From UBA6912 sp041611095 (lineage in GTDB: Bacteria; Actinomycetota; Acidimicrobiia; Spongiisociales; UBA5794), in contig JBFINP010000007.1 of the NCBI GenBank assembly GCA_041611095.1, positions 16,681-80,680 of the forward strand: a stretch of DNA of 64,000 nucleotides, read 5' to 3'. The stretch's first letter is position 1; each line of letters begins with the position of its first letter. The position numbers and the translations under genes were made by a program. The notes beneath the pieces are model-generated. The model was not told the origin of the DNA. It did no database searches and saw only the letters and a program-made list of their open reading frames with translations. Of the stretch, positions 48,433 through 56,494 are shown in pieces.

Positions 48433-48586
48433 CGGGATCTCCCTCCTTGGGTGCGCGTGACTCTATCTCGCCCGCCGCCGGCCGGGGCCGTCATCTCGCG
48501 GCCCCGACGCGTAGCGTTCGAAGGGTGATTGCGGGGCGTCTCGATGGTCGGGACGGCGTGAACTCGCATCCGGGAAGGGGCGCGTC

Positions 48587-49648
48587 ATGGAGGACCGCCG
48601 GACCACATTCACCCGTCGCCAGATGCTCGGAACAGGTGGGGTTGCGCTCGCGGCGGCGATGCTGCGCAGCGCTCCCGCCGCTGCGTCCGATGACGCGTGC
48701 GTCACCGAGTTCGCTCCACTTCCGCCCGGAGCGTTTGGTCCTCCCATCCCCGACAAGGGCTACCTCGTCGAGGAGATCGCCCGTGGGTTGTACTGGGTGA
48801 CCGAGGGTACCTACATCGCCCACTTCCTCGAGCATCGACACGGGGTGATCGTCATGGACTCCCCACCGACCCTGGCCGCCGCATTGCCGGCCGCGATCGC
48901 CGAGGTCACCAGCAAACCCGTCACTCACGTCGTGTACAGCCACACCCACGGTGACCACGTGGGCGTTGCCGGAGTGCTCTTCCCCGGTGCGACCTTCATC
49001 GGTCACGCGGAGACCGCGGCGACCCTGGCGAGACGGGCGGACCCACGTCGCCCGGTGCCGACCCAGACTTTCACAGACCGGCTTCGTCTCAACATCGGCG
49101 GCCGGCGTATCGAGCTGATCTACCCAGGTCCGAACCACGAGCCCGGCAACATCTTCATGTGGATCCCTGCGGCCAAGACGTTGTTCTGGGTGGATGTCGT
49201 GTTCCCCGGTTGGATCCCGTTCAAGAGCCTCGCGCTGGCGAAGGACGTGCCCGGCACGGTGGCGGCGCACGATGCGGCGCTGGCACTTCCCTTCGAGGTC
49301 TTCTCCGGCGGGCACCTCACCCGGCTGGGCACGCGGGAGGACGTGGAGGTTGCCCGAGAGTACGTGGCCGACGTGCGGGCGGCATCGTTCGAGGCGCTGG
49401 CTTCGGTCGACTTCTTCGCCATCGTGGGTGAGATCGGGTTCCTCGATCCCAACGATCCGTCGTTCCTCAACCAATGGGAGCTGTTCGAAACCTACCTCGA
49501 CGCGGTGGAGGAGTTCGCCGCCGACATCGTCCTCGACAAGTGGCTCGGGGTCCTCGGGGCCGCCGACGTGTGGACGCAGTCCCATTGCGGGGCGATGATC
49601 GAGAGCATCCGGATCGACGACAACGCCGTGTCCGATCCGGTGAGCTGA
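48587..49648 (+). CDS. Tat-exported MBL-fold metallo-hydrolase
   Basis: The 353-residue protein starts with a twin-arginine signal (TFTRRQMLGTGGVALAAAML). The metallo-beta-lactamase fold follows, with SHTHGDHVG (H119, H121, D123, H124) and IELIYPGPNHEPGNIFMW, then a late histidine in SGGHLTRLG. The fold covers lactamases, lactonases and many others; the substrate is unknown. Tat export suggests it folds with metal before crossing the membrane. It is monocistronic. Confidence 0.85.
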   Translation: MEDRRTTFTRRQMLGTGGVALAAAMLRSAPAAASDDACVTEFAPLPPGAFGPPIPDKGYLVEEIARGLYWVTEGTYIAHFLEHRHGVIVMDSPPTLAAALPAAIAEVTSKPVTHVVYSHTHGDHVGVAGVLFPGATFIGHAETAATLARRADPRRPVPTQTFTDRLRLNIGGRRIELIYPGPNHEPGNIFMWIPAAKTLFWVDVVFPGWIPFKSLALAKDVPGTVAAHDAALALPFEVFSGGHLTRLGTREDVEVAREYVADVRAASFEALASVDFFAIVGEIGFLDPNDPSFLNQWELFETYLDAVEEFAADIVLDKWLGVLGAADVWTQSHCGAMIESIRIDDNAVSDPVS

Positions 49649-49715
49649 CGGCGGCCCGGGCCGGGGGCTGGGGATCGCAGCTGATTCACGCGACCGATCG
49701 GTACCATCGCCCCCA

Positions 49716-50636
49716 GTGTCAGAACTCAGGAGCAGCCCAGGCCTGGCCGTGACCCTCGATGCCGTCATCGTCGACGTGAGCGACGACCGGCCCCGGCTCC
49801 TCGTCGTCTCGGGCGACGGCGCCGGACCGCCTCGCATCCCATCGGGACCGCTCGATCCCGGCGCGGACAAGACGCTCGAGCGGGCGCTGCGGCGGTGGAT
49901 CGCCGAGCAGGCCGGCATCGAGATCGGGTACGCGGAGCAGCTCTACACCTTCGGCGATCGGGGTCGCGGTGACGCCGAGACCAGTGGGGTGCGCCAGCTC
50001 AGCGTGGCGTACCTCGCCCTCGTGCGCGAGGAGGCGACGTCGCCGGATGCCTCATGGATCGACTGGTACGACCTGCTCCCTTGGGAGGACCACCGGACCG
50101 GCTCCCCGGCGATACTGGACGACGTCATCGTGCCCGCGCTGGAGCGGTGGGCGGGCGACGATGCGTTGCGCCGACGGCGGGTGGCCGTCGTGTTCGGGCG
50201 TGATCCCTGGGACGGGATTCGAGTGCTCGATCGCTACGAGCTGTTGTACGAGGCCGGCCTGGTAGCCGAGGCGTTCCTCGATCGCGGCCGGCCAGCTGCC
50301 GAGGGGGTCGTCGGGACGGCGATGTCGCTCGACCACCGCCGCGTGGCGGCAACCGGCCTGGGTCGGCTGCGGGGCAAGCTGACGTACCGGCCGGTGGTTT
50401 TCGAGCTGCTCCCCGAGTTGTTCACGCTCAGCGAGCTCCAACGCACCGTAGAGGCACTGGCAGGAGTGCGACTCCACAAGCAGAACTTCCGCCGGCTCGT
50501 CGAGCGCAACCGCCTCGTGGAAGGAACGGGCAAGCGGACCACGGCGACGGGCGGACGGCCCGCCGAGCTGTTCCGTTTCCGCACCGCGGTCGTCGAGGAG
50601 CGCCCGAGACCGGGGCTCGGGGTGCCCTACCGCTGA
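49716..50636 (+). CDS. nrtR: NrtR-type NUDIX-related transcription regulator
   Basis: NrtR proteins join a degenerate NUDIX domain, which senses ADP-ribose or related NAD compounds, to a winged helix that represses NAD genes. The 306-residue protein has LAVTLDAVIVDVSDDRPRLL and WIAEQAGIEIGYAEQLYTFG (NUDIX-like, catalytic glutamates not conserved). The C-terminal helix-turn-helix has RVLDRYELLYEAGLVAEAFL earlier and VRLHKQNFRRLVERNRLVEG. The nadABC operon is 1.1 kb downstream, the expected target. The GTG start lies eight bases after a TACCAT box (49702-49707), suggesting a leaderless transcript. Confidence 0.85.
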   Translation: MSELRSSPGLAVTLDAVIVDVSDDRPRLLVVSGDGAGPPRIPSGPLDPGADKTLERALRRWIAEQAGIEIGYAEQLYTFGDRGRGDAETSGVRQLSVAYLALVREEATSPDASWIDWYDLLPWEDHRTGSPAILDDVIVPALERWAGDDALRRRRVAVVFGRDPWDGIRVLDRYELLYEAGLVAEAFLDRGRPAAEGVVGTAMSLDHRRVAATGLGRLRGKLTYRPVVFELLPELFTLSELQRTVEALAGVRLHKQNFRRLVERNRLVEGTGKRTTATGGRPAELFRFRTAVVEERPRPGLGVPYR

Positions 50637-50652
50637 GGGCCGATGGCGAGGT

Positions 50653-50685
50653 CGTGCCTCCTCGCCGGGCCGGCGAGGAGGCACG
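50653..50685. terminator. Bidirectional hairpin after nrtR
   Basis: CGTGCCTCCTCGCC (50653-50666) pairs perfectly over 14 bp with GGCGAGGAGGCACG (50672-50685) around GGGCC. It separates nrtR from the convergent SLH gene. Confidence 0.8.
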
Positions 50686-50702
50686 ATCAACGATGTCGGT
50701 GT

Positions 50703-51455
50703 CTACTTGCCGCTGGTGTTGCCTGCCGTCGGGTTGGCTGCAGAGGTCGGTACGGCGCCGGACCCATCGAACGGCACCCAGATGACGTTCACGCTCATGT
50801 CGTACAGGAGTGCATCGTCCACGTCGCGGATGTTGAACGTGGCGGTATGGCTGCCGGCGTCGACGACGAAGGCTCCGGTGGTCGAGCAGATGTTCTCGTT
50901 CGAGTCGTCGAACGTGCTGTCGTTGCCCACGGCGGCGAACATGGTGGTGCCCGCAACCACGAGCCCGTCGACCAGCAGCTCGCAAATGACCGTATCGACC
51001 GTGTCCAAGCTCCCAAGCGTGATGTCGACGGCGCCGTTCATCACAAGCGTCCCGCGCGCGGGAGCCTCGATCGTGGCGTCGAGCGCTGCGTCGGCGACGG
51101 TGCCGGAGAGCTCATCGGAGTTGAACGCCGCTCGAGATGCGAGGTCCGCGGCGTGGAAGCCGTCGACGGTATCGGCCTCGTCGGGAACGCCGTCCTCGGC
51201 TCCGATGTACTTGGCGAATCGCCGCATGAAAGCCGCCATCTGCTGACGGGACACGTTGTCGGTGGGGCAGAACTCGTCGTTGGCCGGCGGGTTGCAGCCC
51301 ACGGTGACGCCGGCGTTCTTGAGCCAGCTGATGTCGTCGTGGAACACGTTCGTGTCCGGGACGTCCGTGAAGTTGTCCTTCGCGATGACCGCCACCGGGA
51401 GCAAGACTCCGATGGCGACCAGGATGACGATGAGCAGGCGTGTCTTTCCGTGCAT
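50703..51455 (-). CDS. Secreted protein with a single SLH-type repeat
   Basis: The 250-residue protein has a signal peptide (LLIVILVAIGVLLPVAVIA) and one S-layer-homology repeat at about residues 27-85 (FTDVPDTNVFHDDISWLKNA, GVTVGCNPPANDEFCPTDNV). A linker with DTVDGFHAADL comes next, and then a beta-rich domain of unknown type. The two cysteines in the SLH part (GCNPP, FCP) are typical of this actinobacterial variant. It probably attaches to the cell wall. ATG at 51455 has GGAGGAG upstream. A paralogue lies at 58112. Confidence 0.85.
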   Translation of the reverse strand: MHGKTRLLIVILVAIGVLLPVAVIAKDNFTDVPDTNVFHDDISWLKNAGVTVGCNPPANDEFCPTDNVSRQQMAAFMRRFAKYIGAEDGVPDEADTVDGFHAADLASRAAFNSDELSGTVADAALDATIEAPARGTLVMNGAVDITLGSLDTVDTVICELLVDGLVVAGTTMFAAVGNDSTFDDSNENICSTTGAFVVDAGSHTATFNIRDVDDALLYDMSVNVIWVPFDGSGAVPTSAANPTAGNTSGK

Positions 51456-51584
51456 GGGGATCTCCTCCCGCTCTTGTGCGCAAAGTGCTGCACGCTGCTC
51501 GTCCAGGTCTACCAGAGCGCACGGCGGGATGACGGCGGCCGAACTACCCCTTTACGCCCTGAGCGGGTGTCGCCCGGGGATCTT

Positions 51585-51664
51585 TGAGCAATTGGGATCT
51601 GCCTGCGGGAGCGCCGGGCCGCAGCGTGTCTCGCAAGCGTCTGGGCTCGAACCCTTTTGCTCAG
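51585..51664. repeat. Long inverted repeat upstream of the nadA promoter
   Basis: TGAGCAA (51585-51591) pairs with TTGCTCA (51658-51664), and GGG (51594-51596) with CCC (51653-51655), enclosing 56 bases with further GC stems. The right arm overlaps the -35 box of the nadA promoter. The size (80 bases) and the 7-bp outer stem recall a tRNA, but the inner arms do not fit one. Confidence 0.45.
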
Positions 51665-51686
51665 GAATAGCACAAGGTGTATCGTG
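51658..51686 (+). promoter_or_regulatory. Promoter of nadABC
   Basis: TTGCTC (51658-51663) and TATCGT (51681-51686) are separated by 17 bases. The nadA start lies about 60 bases downstream. Confidence 0.55.
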
Positions 51687-51698
51687 GTTGGAGTAGTA

Positions 51699-51717
51699 AT
51701 GCTCACACTGAGTAAAA
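51699..51717 (+). promoter_or_regulatory. Candidate NrtR operator
   Basis: CTCA (51703-51706) and TGAG (51710-51713) are inverted around CAC, in the context AATGCTCACACTGAGTAAAA, just after the predicted transcription start of nadABC. The position suits a repressor site for the nearby NrtR. The link is inferred from position and symmetry only. Confidence 0.4.
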
Positions 51718-51746
51718 GTACCCGCCAGTGACGTGCGAGGGATGTG

Positions 51747-52748
51747 ATGACGCCGACCAACCTGACCATTCGCCCGGCCGAAGTCGCTCCCGTCGAGGAG
51801 CGCCTCGCGGGGATCGTCCCCGACGTTGAGCGTGTCGTCCTCGAGCCGCTCGTCGCCGAGATCGAGCACCTCAAGAAGGAGCGCAACGCCGTCGTCCTGG
51901 CGCACAACTACATGACGCCGGACATCTTCCATGGCGTCGCCGATCTCCGCGGTGACTCGCTCCAACTGGCTCGCCTCGCCGCCGAGACCGAGGCCGATGT
52001 GATCGTCATGGCCGGCGTTCACTTCATGGCCGAGACCGCAAAGATCGTGAACCCGGACAAGACCGTTCTGATCCCCGACATGCGCGCAGGTTGCTCGCTC
52101 GCCGAGTCCATCACGGGGGCGGACATCCGCCTGCTGCGCCAGCGTTATCCCGGAGTCCCGGTGGTGACCTACGTCAACACTTCTGCGGAGGTGAAGGCGG
52201 AGTCCGACGTAACCTGCACGTCGTCCAACGCCGTGGCCGTCGTCGAGTCGCTCGACAGCGACCGTGTGATCTTCCTCCCCGACCAGTACCTGGGGAGGTG
52301 GGTCGCGTCGCAGACGGACAAGGAGATCATCCTCTGGCACGGCAGCTGCATGGTGCACGAGCGGTTCACCGCGGCGGAGCTACGCGAGTACCGGGACCTG
52401 TACCCCGGTATCCAGATCATCGCTCACCCCGAGTGCCCTCCCGATGTCCTCGACGAGGCCGACTTCGTCGGCAGCACGAGCGGGATGATCAATTGGGTCA
52501 GGGACGAGGCGCCCCGCCAGGTCGTCATGGTCACCGAGTGCTCGATGAGCGACAACGTCGCCGTGGAGTCGCCGCAAACAGAGTTCCTTCGACCGTGCAA
52601 CCTGTGTCCCCACATGAAGCGCATAACGATGGAGGGCATCCGCGATGCGCTGCTGCACCTGCAGCACGAGGTCGAGGTCGATCCCGACATCGCCTCGGGC
52701 GCCAAGCGTGCGGTCGACAGGATGCTCGCAGTAGGGGCTACGAGATGA
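51747..52748 (+). CDS. nadA: Quinolinate synthase
   Basis: NadA condenses iminoaspartate with dihydroxyacetone phosphate to quinolinate, using a 4Fe-4S cluster. The 333-residue protein has KKERNAVVLAHNYMTPDI, the cluster cysteines C116 (RAGCSLAE), C230 (HPECPPD) and C287 in PCNLCPHMKR, and the YVNTSAEVKAESDVTCTSSN segment. The ATG at 51747 is preferred over GTG at 51744 because GAGGG is then better spaced. It overlaps nadB by four bases. Cluster order and the NrtR gene nearby define the de novo NAD operon. Confidence 0.96.
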   Translation: MTPTNLTIRPAEVAPVEERLAGIVPDVERVVLEPLVAEIEHLKKERNAVVLAHNYMTPDIFHGVADLRGDSLQLARLAAETEADVIVMAGVHFMAETAKIVNPDKTVLIPDMRAGCSLAESITGADIRLLRQRYPGVPVVTYVNTSAEVKAESDVTCTSSNAVAVVESLDSDRVIFLPDQYLGRWVASQTDKEIILWHGSCMVHERFTAAELREYRDLYPGIQIIAHPECPPDVLDEADFVGSTSGMINWVRDEAPRQVVMVTECSMSDNVAVESPQTEFLRPCNLCPHMKRITMEGIRDALLHLQHEVEVDPDIASGAKRAVDRMLAVGATR

Positions 52749-54292
52749 CGACGCCCCGTGCGATCGTCGTCGGCAGCGGGGTCGCCGGGTTGACTACGGC
52801 GCTGGCGCTCGGCGACTGCATCGTGATCACCAAGACGGTGCTCGGCGATGGGTCGAGCACCTGGGCGCAGGGCGGCATCGCCGCCGCAATCGGGCGCGAC
52901 GACGACCCGGGCTTCCACGCCGCCGACACCGTCGCCGTCGCCGCCGGGCTCGCCGACCGCAACATCGCCGAGCTGGTGACTGCCGAGGCGCCCGACCGAA
53001 TCGCATGGTTGCTCGGTCTCGGCGCTCGCTTCGATCGCAGGGCGGACGGCGATCTGGCGCTGGGCCGAGAGGCGGGTCACGGCCGTCACCGTATCGTTCA
53101 TGCCAACGGTGACGCCACCGGAGCCGAGCTCATGAGAACCCTGCGTGGCGCCGTGCGGCGCCGCCACGACATCGAGGTCAGGGAACACACCGGGGTCGTC
53201 GATCTGGTGTGGCAGGCGGACCGCATCGCCGGCGTCCTGGTCCTCACTGCAGACGGTCGCCGGGACGTGCTGCTCGCCCCTGCGGTGGTGCTGGCCACGG
53301 GCGGTATCGGCAGGCTCTACGCAGCGACGACCAACCCGCCCGAGGTGACGGGAGACGGGCTCGCCATGGCCATCCGCGCCGGGGCCCGCATCGCCGACCC
53401 CGAGTTCGTGCAGTTCCACCCGACGGCATTGCGGTCGAGTCTCGACCCCATGCCGCTCCTCACCGAAGCGCTGCGCGGCGCCGGCGCCGTGCTGCGCGAC
53501 GGGACCGGCCATCGCTTCATGCGGGACGAGCATGCTGATGCCGATCTGGCGCCCCGTGACATCGTCGCCCGCGCCATCTGGCGTCGGATCGAGAAGGGCG
53601 ACGAGGTCTACCTCGATGCCACGGATCTGGGCGAGTCGTTCCCGCATCGCTTTCCGACCGTCTTCGAGAGCGCCATCGATGCCGGTGTCGATCCCCGGCA
53701 GGAGTGGCTCCCCGTGTCGCCCGCAGCCCACTATCACATGGGCGGGATCGCCGTCGACGAAGCCGGCCGCACCTCGCTGCCCGGTCTCTATGCCACCGGC
53801 GAGGTCTCGGTCACAGGTCTGCACGGCGCTAACCGGCTGGCGAGCAACTCTCTCCTGGAGGGTCTGGTGTTCGGGGTCGAGGTGGCCACCGCCATCATGG
53901 GCGAGGCCTTTGCGCCGGCGCTCGATGCTCCCATCGAGGTCCCCGCAGCTGCGATGGACACCGGTCTCGAGGAGGACGCCGTCGCCATCGAATCGCTGCG
54001 CCGGCTCATGTGGCGGTTCGTTGGGCTCATGCGCACCGACGAGGGGTTGCGCCGTGCCCTGGACGGGATCACCGAGCTCGAGGCTCCCCTGGGAGCTGGC
54101 GTCGTGGGACGCAATCTCGCTGCCGTGGCCCGCGTCGTGACGGAAGCGGCGCTGCGGCGCACCGAGAGCCGCGGCGGTCATCACCGGCTCGACCATCCTC
54201 GGTCGTCGGCGAGCTGGCGGCACCACACGATCGTGGTCCCGCAGGCCGAGTCGCGGCGGCTGCTGCGTACTGCGGTGCGGGGGGCGGCGTGA
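52745..54292 (+). CDS. nadB: L-aspartate oxidase
   Basis: NadB oxidises aspartate to iminoaspartate with FAD. The 515-residue protein has the FAD-binding start IVVGSGVAGLTTALALGD and STWAQGGIAAAIG, and HYHMGGIAVDEAGRTSLPGL. The signature TGLHGANRLASNSLLEGLVF ends the FAD domain. The helical C-terminus is typical. It overlaps nadA and nadC by four bases each. The start ATGACGACGCCC is the first in-frame start that keeps the FAD motif complete. Confidence 0.96.
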   Translation: MTTPRAIVVGSGVAGLTTALALGDCIVITKTVLGDGSSTWAQGGIAAAIGRDDDPGFHAADTVAVAAGLADRNIAELVTAEAPDRIAWLLGLGARFDRRADGDLALGREAGHGRHRIVHANGDATGAELMRTLRGAVRRRHDIEVREHTGVVDLVWQADRIAGVLVLTADGRRDVLLAPAVVLATGGIGRLYAATTNPPEVTGDGLAMAIRAGARIADPEFVQFHPTALRSSLDPMPLLTEALRGAGAVLRDGTGHRFMRDEHADADLAPRDIVARAIWRRIEKGDEVYLDATDLGESFPHRFPTVFESAIDAGVDPRQEWLPVSPAAHYHMGGIAVDEAGRTSLPGLYATGEVSVTGLHGANRLASNSLLEGLVFGVEVATAIMGEAFAPALDAPIEVPAAAMDTGLEEDAVAIESLRRLMWRFVGLMRTDEGLRRALDGITELEAPLGAGVVGRNLAAVARVVTEAALRRTESRGGHHRLDHPRSSASWRHHTIVVPQAESRRLLRTAVRGAA

Positions 54293-55146
54293 CCCAGCCG
54301 GCGCCGCCACCGTGGCCGGGGGTCGAGGAGCTGTTGCGCAGAGAGCTGTCAGCCGACCTCGGCAGGGCCGGCGACATCACCTCGAATGCGACGATTCCCT
54401 TCGACCACATCTCGACAGGTGCGCTGAGTGCGCGCACTCCCGGCACGATCGCCGGCTTGGCCCAGGCGAGCCGTGCCTTCACGCTGCTCGACCCGGCAGT
54501 CGCCGTCACGTTTCACCTGGTCGACGGGACCAGCGTCGCGGGGGGAGAGTGTCTCGCCACGGTTGCCGGCCCGACGCGCTCACTGCTTGCCGCTGAGCGC
54601 ACGTGCCTCAACCTGCTGGCCCATTTGAGCGGCATCGCCACGGTCACGGCCGAGATGGTTGCGATCGTCGCCGGCACCAAGGCCCAGATCGTCGACACCC
54701 GCAAGACGTTGCCCGGCCTCCGCCCGCTTCAGAAGTACGCCGTTCGCTGTGGCGGCGGTGCCAACCATCGTCTCGGGCTCGACGACGCCGTGCTCATCAA
54801 GGACAACCACATTTCCGCCGTCGGTTCTCTGTCCTCGGCCGTCAAGGCGGCGCGTGCCGCCGTGGGTCACATGGTCAAGCTCGAGGTGGAGGTCGACACC
54901 CTCGAGCAGCTAGACGAAGCGCTCCGTGCGGGTGTGGATGCGGTGCTCCTCGACAACATGACGGTGGCGGAGCTGGCGGAGGCCGTCCAGCGGGTCGCCG
55001 GTCGTTGTGCCACCGAAGCATCGGGCGGCGTGATGCCCGACACCGTGCGGGCCATCGCGGAGACGGGTGTCGATCTGATCTCCGTGGGCTGGCTCACCCA
55101 CAGCCCCCGTCAACTCGACATCGGGTTCGATCTGGCCGGCGGCTGA
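54289..55146 (+). CDS. nadC: Nicotinate-nucleotide pyrophosphorylase (carboxylating)
   Basis: NadC turns quinolinate and PRPP into nicotinate mononucleotide. The 285-residue protein has RELSADLGRAGDITSNATI, ERTCLNLLAHLSGIAT and DTRKTLPGLRPLQKYAVRCG. It also has the GGANHRLGLDDAVLIKDNHI block and VDAVLLDNM, all family signatures. It starts with GTG overlapping nadB by four bases and closes the nadABC operon. Confidence 0.96.
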   Translation: MTQPAPPPWPGVEELLRRELSADLGRAGDITSNATIPFDHISTGALSARTPGTIAGLAQASRAFTLLDPAVAVTFHLVDGTSVAGGECLATVAGPTRSLLAAERTCLNLLAHLSGIATVTAEMVAIVAGTKAQIVDTRKTLPGLRPLQKYAVRCGGGANHRLGLDDAVLIKDNHISAVGSLSSAVKAARAAVGHMVKLEVEVDTLEQLDEALRAGVDAVLLDNMTVAELAEAVQRVAGRCATEASGGVMPDTVRAIAETGVDLISVGWLTHSPRQLDIGFDLAGG

Positions 55147-55212
55147 GCGACACGACGGCTCAGGAACTTCGTGGCCCCGGTCGGCGTCGAACTGCGGCAG
55201 AAGGGAGGTGCC

Positions 55213-55698
55213 GTGCGGATTCACCGACGCCAGGCGGTCGGCATGGCGATCGCTGCGTTTGCGCTTGCGGCATCCGGGTGTGCGGCGACCGGTGAGCGCG
55301 CCGTTGCGGTGCGCCTGCACGGTGAGGTCTTCTCGGACCATCGCATCGACCAGCCGTGTGACGAACAGGCCGCAGCGCCGAGCCGGCCCGAGGAGCTATC
55401 GGGCATCCTTCTGGTCTTCACCGACAGCGCCGGACTCGAGATGGGGCGAGCGACCACCGGCGAGCTCGAGTGGCGCGAGTTGGCTCCGGGCTGTCGGTTC
55501 GTGGCTACGTACGCGGTCGACCTGCCCCACGCCGATCGGTACCAGGTGACGTTCGATCCGCCGGAGCCTCGTGTGGTCGGTGGCATGTCGTTCGTTGGGG
55601 CCGAGGAGCTGCACCCGGCGACGGTGTCGCTCGTCGAGCTCGAGGCGACCGGCTTCGAGTGGTCGTTCGAAGTGGCCCCTACGTACGTGGTCCCGTGA
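55213..55698 (+). CDS. Lipoprotein of unknown function
   Basis: The 161-residue product begins with a lipoprotein signal (VRIHRRQAVGMAIAAFALAA, then SGCAA) with lipid cysteine near residue 24. The mature part is a small beta-rich domain with LSGILLVFTDSAGLEMGRA and CRFVATYAVDLPHADRYQV. I do not recognise the family. The GTG at 55213 has GGGAGG upstream, which decides the start over an earlier in-frame GTG. It follows nadC by 66 bases. Confidence 0.6.
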   Translation: MRIHRRQAVGMAIAAFALAASGCAATGERAVAVRLHGEVFSDHRIDQPCDEQAAAPSRPEELSGILLVFTDSAGLEMGRATTGELEWRELAPGCRFVATYAVDLPHADRYQVTFDPPEPRVVGGMSFVGAEELHPATVSLVELEATGFEWSFEVAPTYVVP

Positions 55699-55736
55699 CT
55701 CTCACCCGTGGTGCCCCGGCTGTGTAGCGATGTCGC

Positions 55737-56423
55737 TCAATCACCTGCGACGAAGAAGACCCAGTCACCGGTCCCGGTGATGCCCACCCGGTACCCGATG
55801 TAGCCACCGAAGTCCTTCATGGAGGCGATCTCCTCCGGGCTGTAAAGCGCAGCCACCTCCTTCCAGTCGTCCTCGGTCGCCTCGGCGCCGAACGCAGCCG
55901 GCCAGAAATAGAGCGGGACGCTCTCGTTGTCGGTCACCGCCTCGAGCGTTCCGTGCGACATCCCGAGCAGAGCGACGAGCGTGGCCAGCACGTCGTCTCT
56001 GTTGTCCTCGGCCTCCCGCCAGAAGCCGGCCGGGTCGCCCTCGTCTCCGAAGCTGTACGTGAAGTGGCCCGCAGCCCCTCCGGCGAGCTCGGCGAGGCCT
56101 TGGTAGTCGCAGTTGAGTGCAAACCCGATGATCAGGTCGCGCGTAGCCGCCACCGGGTCCGGAACGTCGGACGGGCCGGGTTGCTCCATACCCGTTGCCG
56201 AGCACGCCGGGATGAAGACCATGGTCGTCGAGACCGCTGGCTCCGTCGTGTCCGGGGGCTGCGTGGACGGTGTCACTGTCGTCGGTGGGGTCGTCGTCGA
56301 GGAGACGACGGTGTCGAGGGCCGGGGCCACCGACGGCTCAGCCCCACCATCCGAACCACACGCGGCCGTAGTGACCGCAGTGACGAGCAGCATCGTGCTC
56401 CACACAGAGCGAAGGCCGAGCAT
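55737..56423 (-). CDS. Threonine-rich lipoprotein of unknown function
   Basis: The 228-residue protein has a lipoprotein signal ending VTTAACGSDGG. A Thr/Pro-rich linker follows (TTTPPTTVTPSTQPPDTTEP), and then a globular C-terminal domain with LIIGFALNCDYQGLAELAGG and YSPEEIASMKDFGGYIGYRV. I do not recognise the domain. The linker suggests attachment through the cell wall with the domain outside. ATG at 56423 has GAGGAACG upstream. It converges with the preceding lipoprotein gene. Confidence 0.65.
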   Translation of the reverse strand: MLGLRSVWSTMLLVTAVTTAACGSDGGAEPSVAPALDTVVSSTTTPPTTVTPSTQPPDTTEPAVSTTMVFIPACSATGMEQPGPSDVPDPVAATRDLIIGFALNCDYQGLAELAGGAAGHFTYSFGDEGDPAGFWREAEDNRDDVLATLVALLGMSHGTLEAVTDNESVPLYFWPAAFGAEATEDDWKEVAALYSPEEIASMKDFGGYIGYRVGITGTGDWVFFVAGD

Positions 56424-56494
56424 GCGTTCCTCCTTCTCCACCCCACTCCGACGTCCGGCACCAAGCGAAGGTTCCCGGGACGTCGGGGTTCATG

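Noticed and set aside
51585..51664. tRNA gene, from the 7-bp outer stem and GGGCTCGAACCC segment
   Set aside because: The T-arm would have a 3-bp stem with a 6-base loop, and no D-arm or anticodon stem fits. It is kept only as an unexplained inverted repeat.
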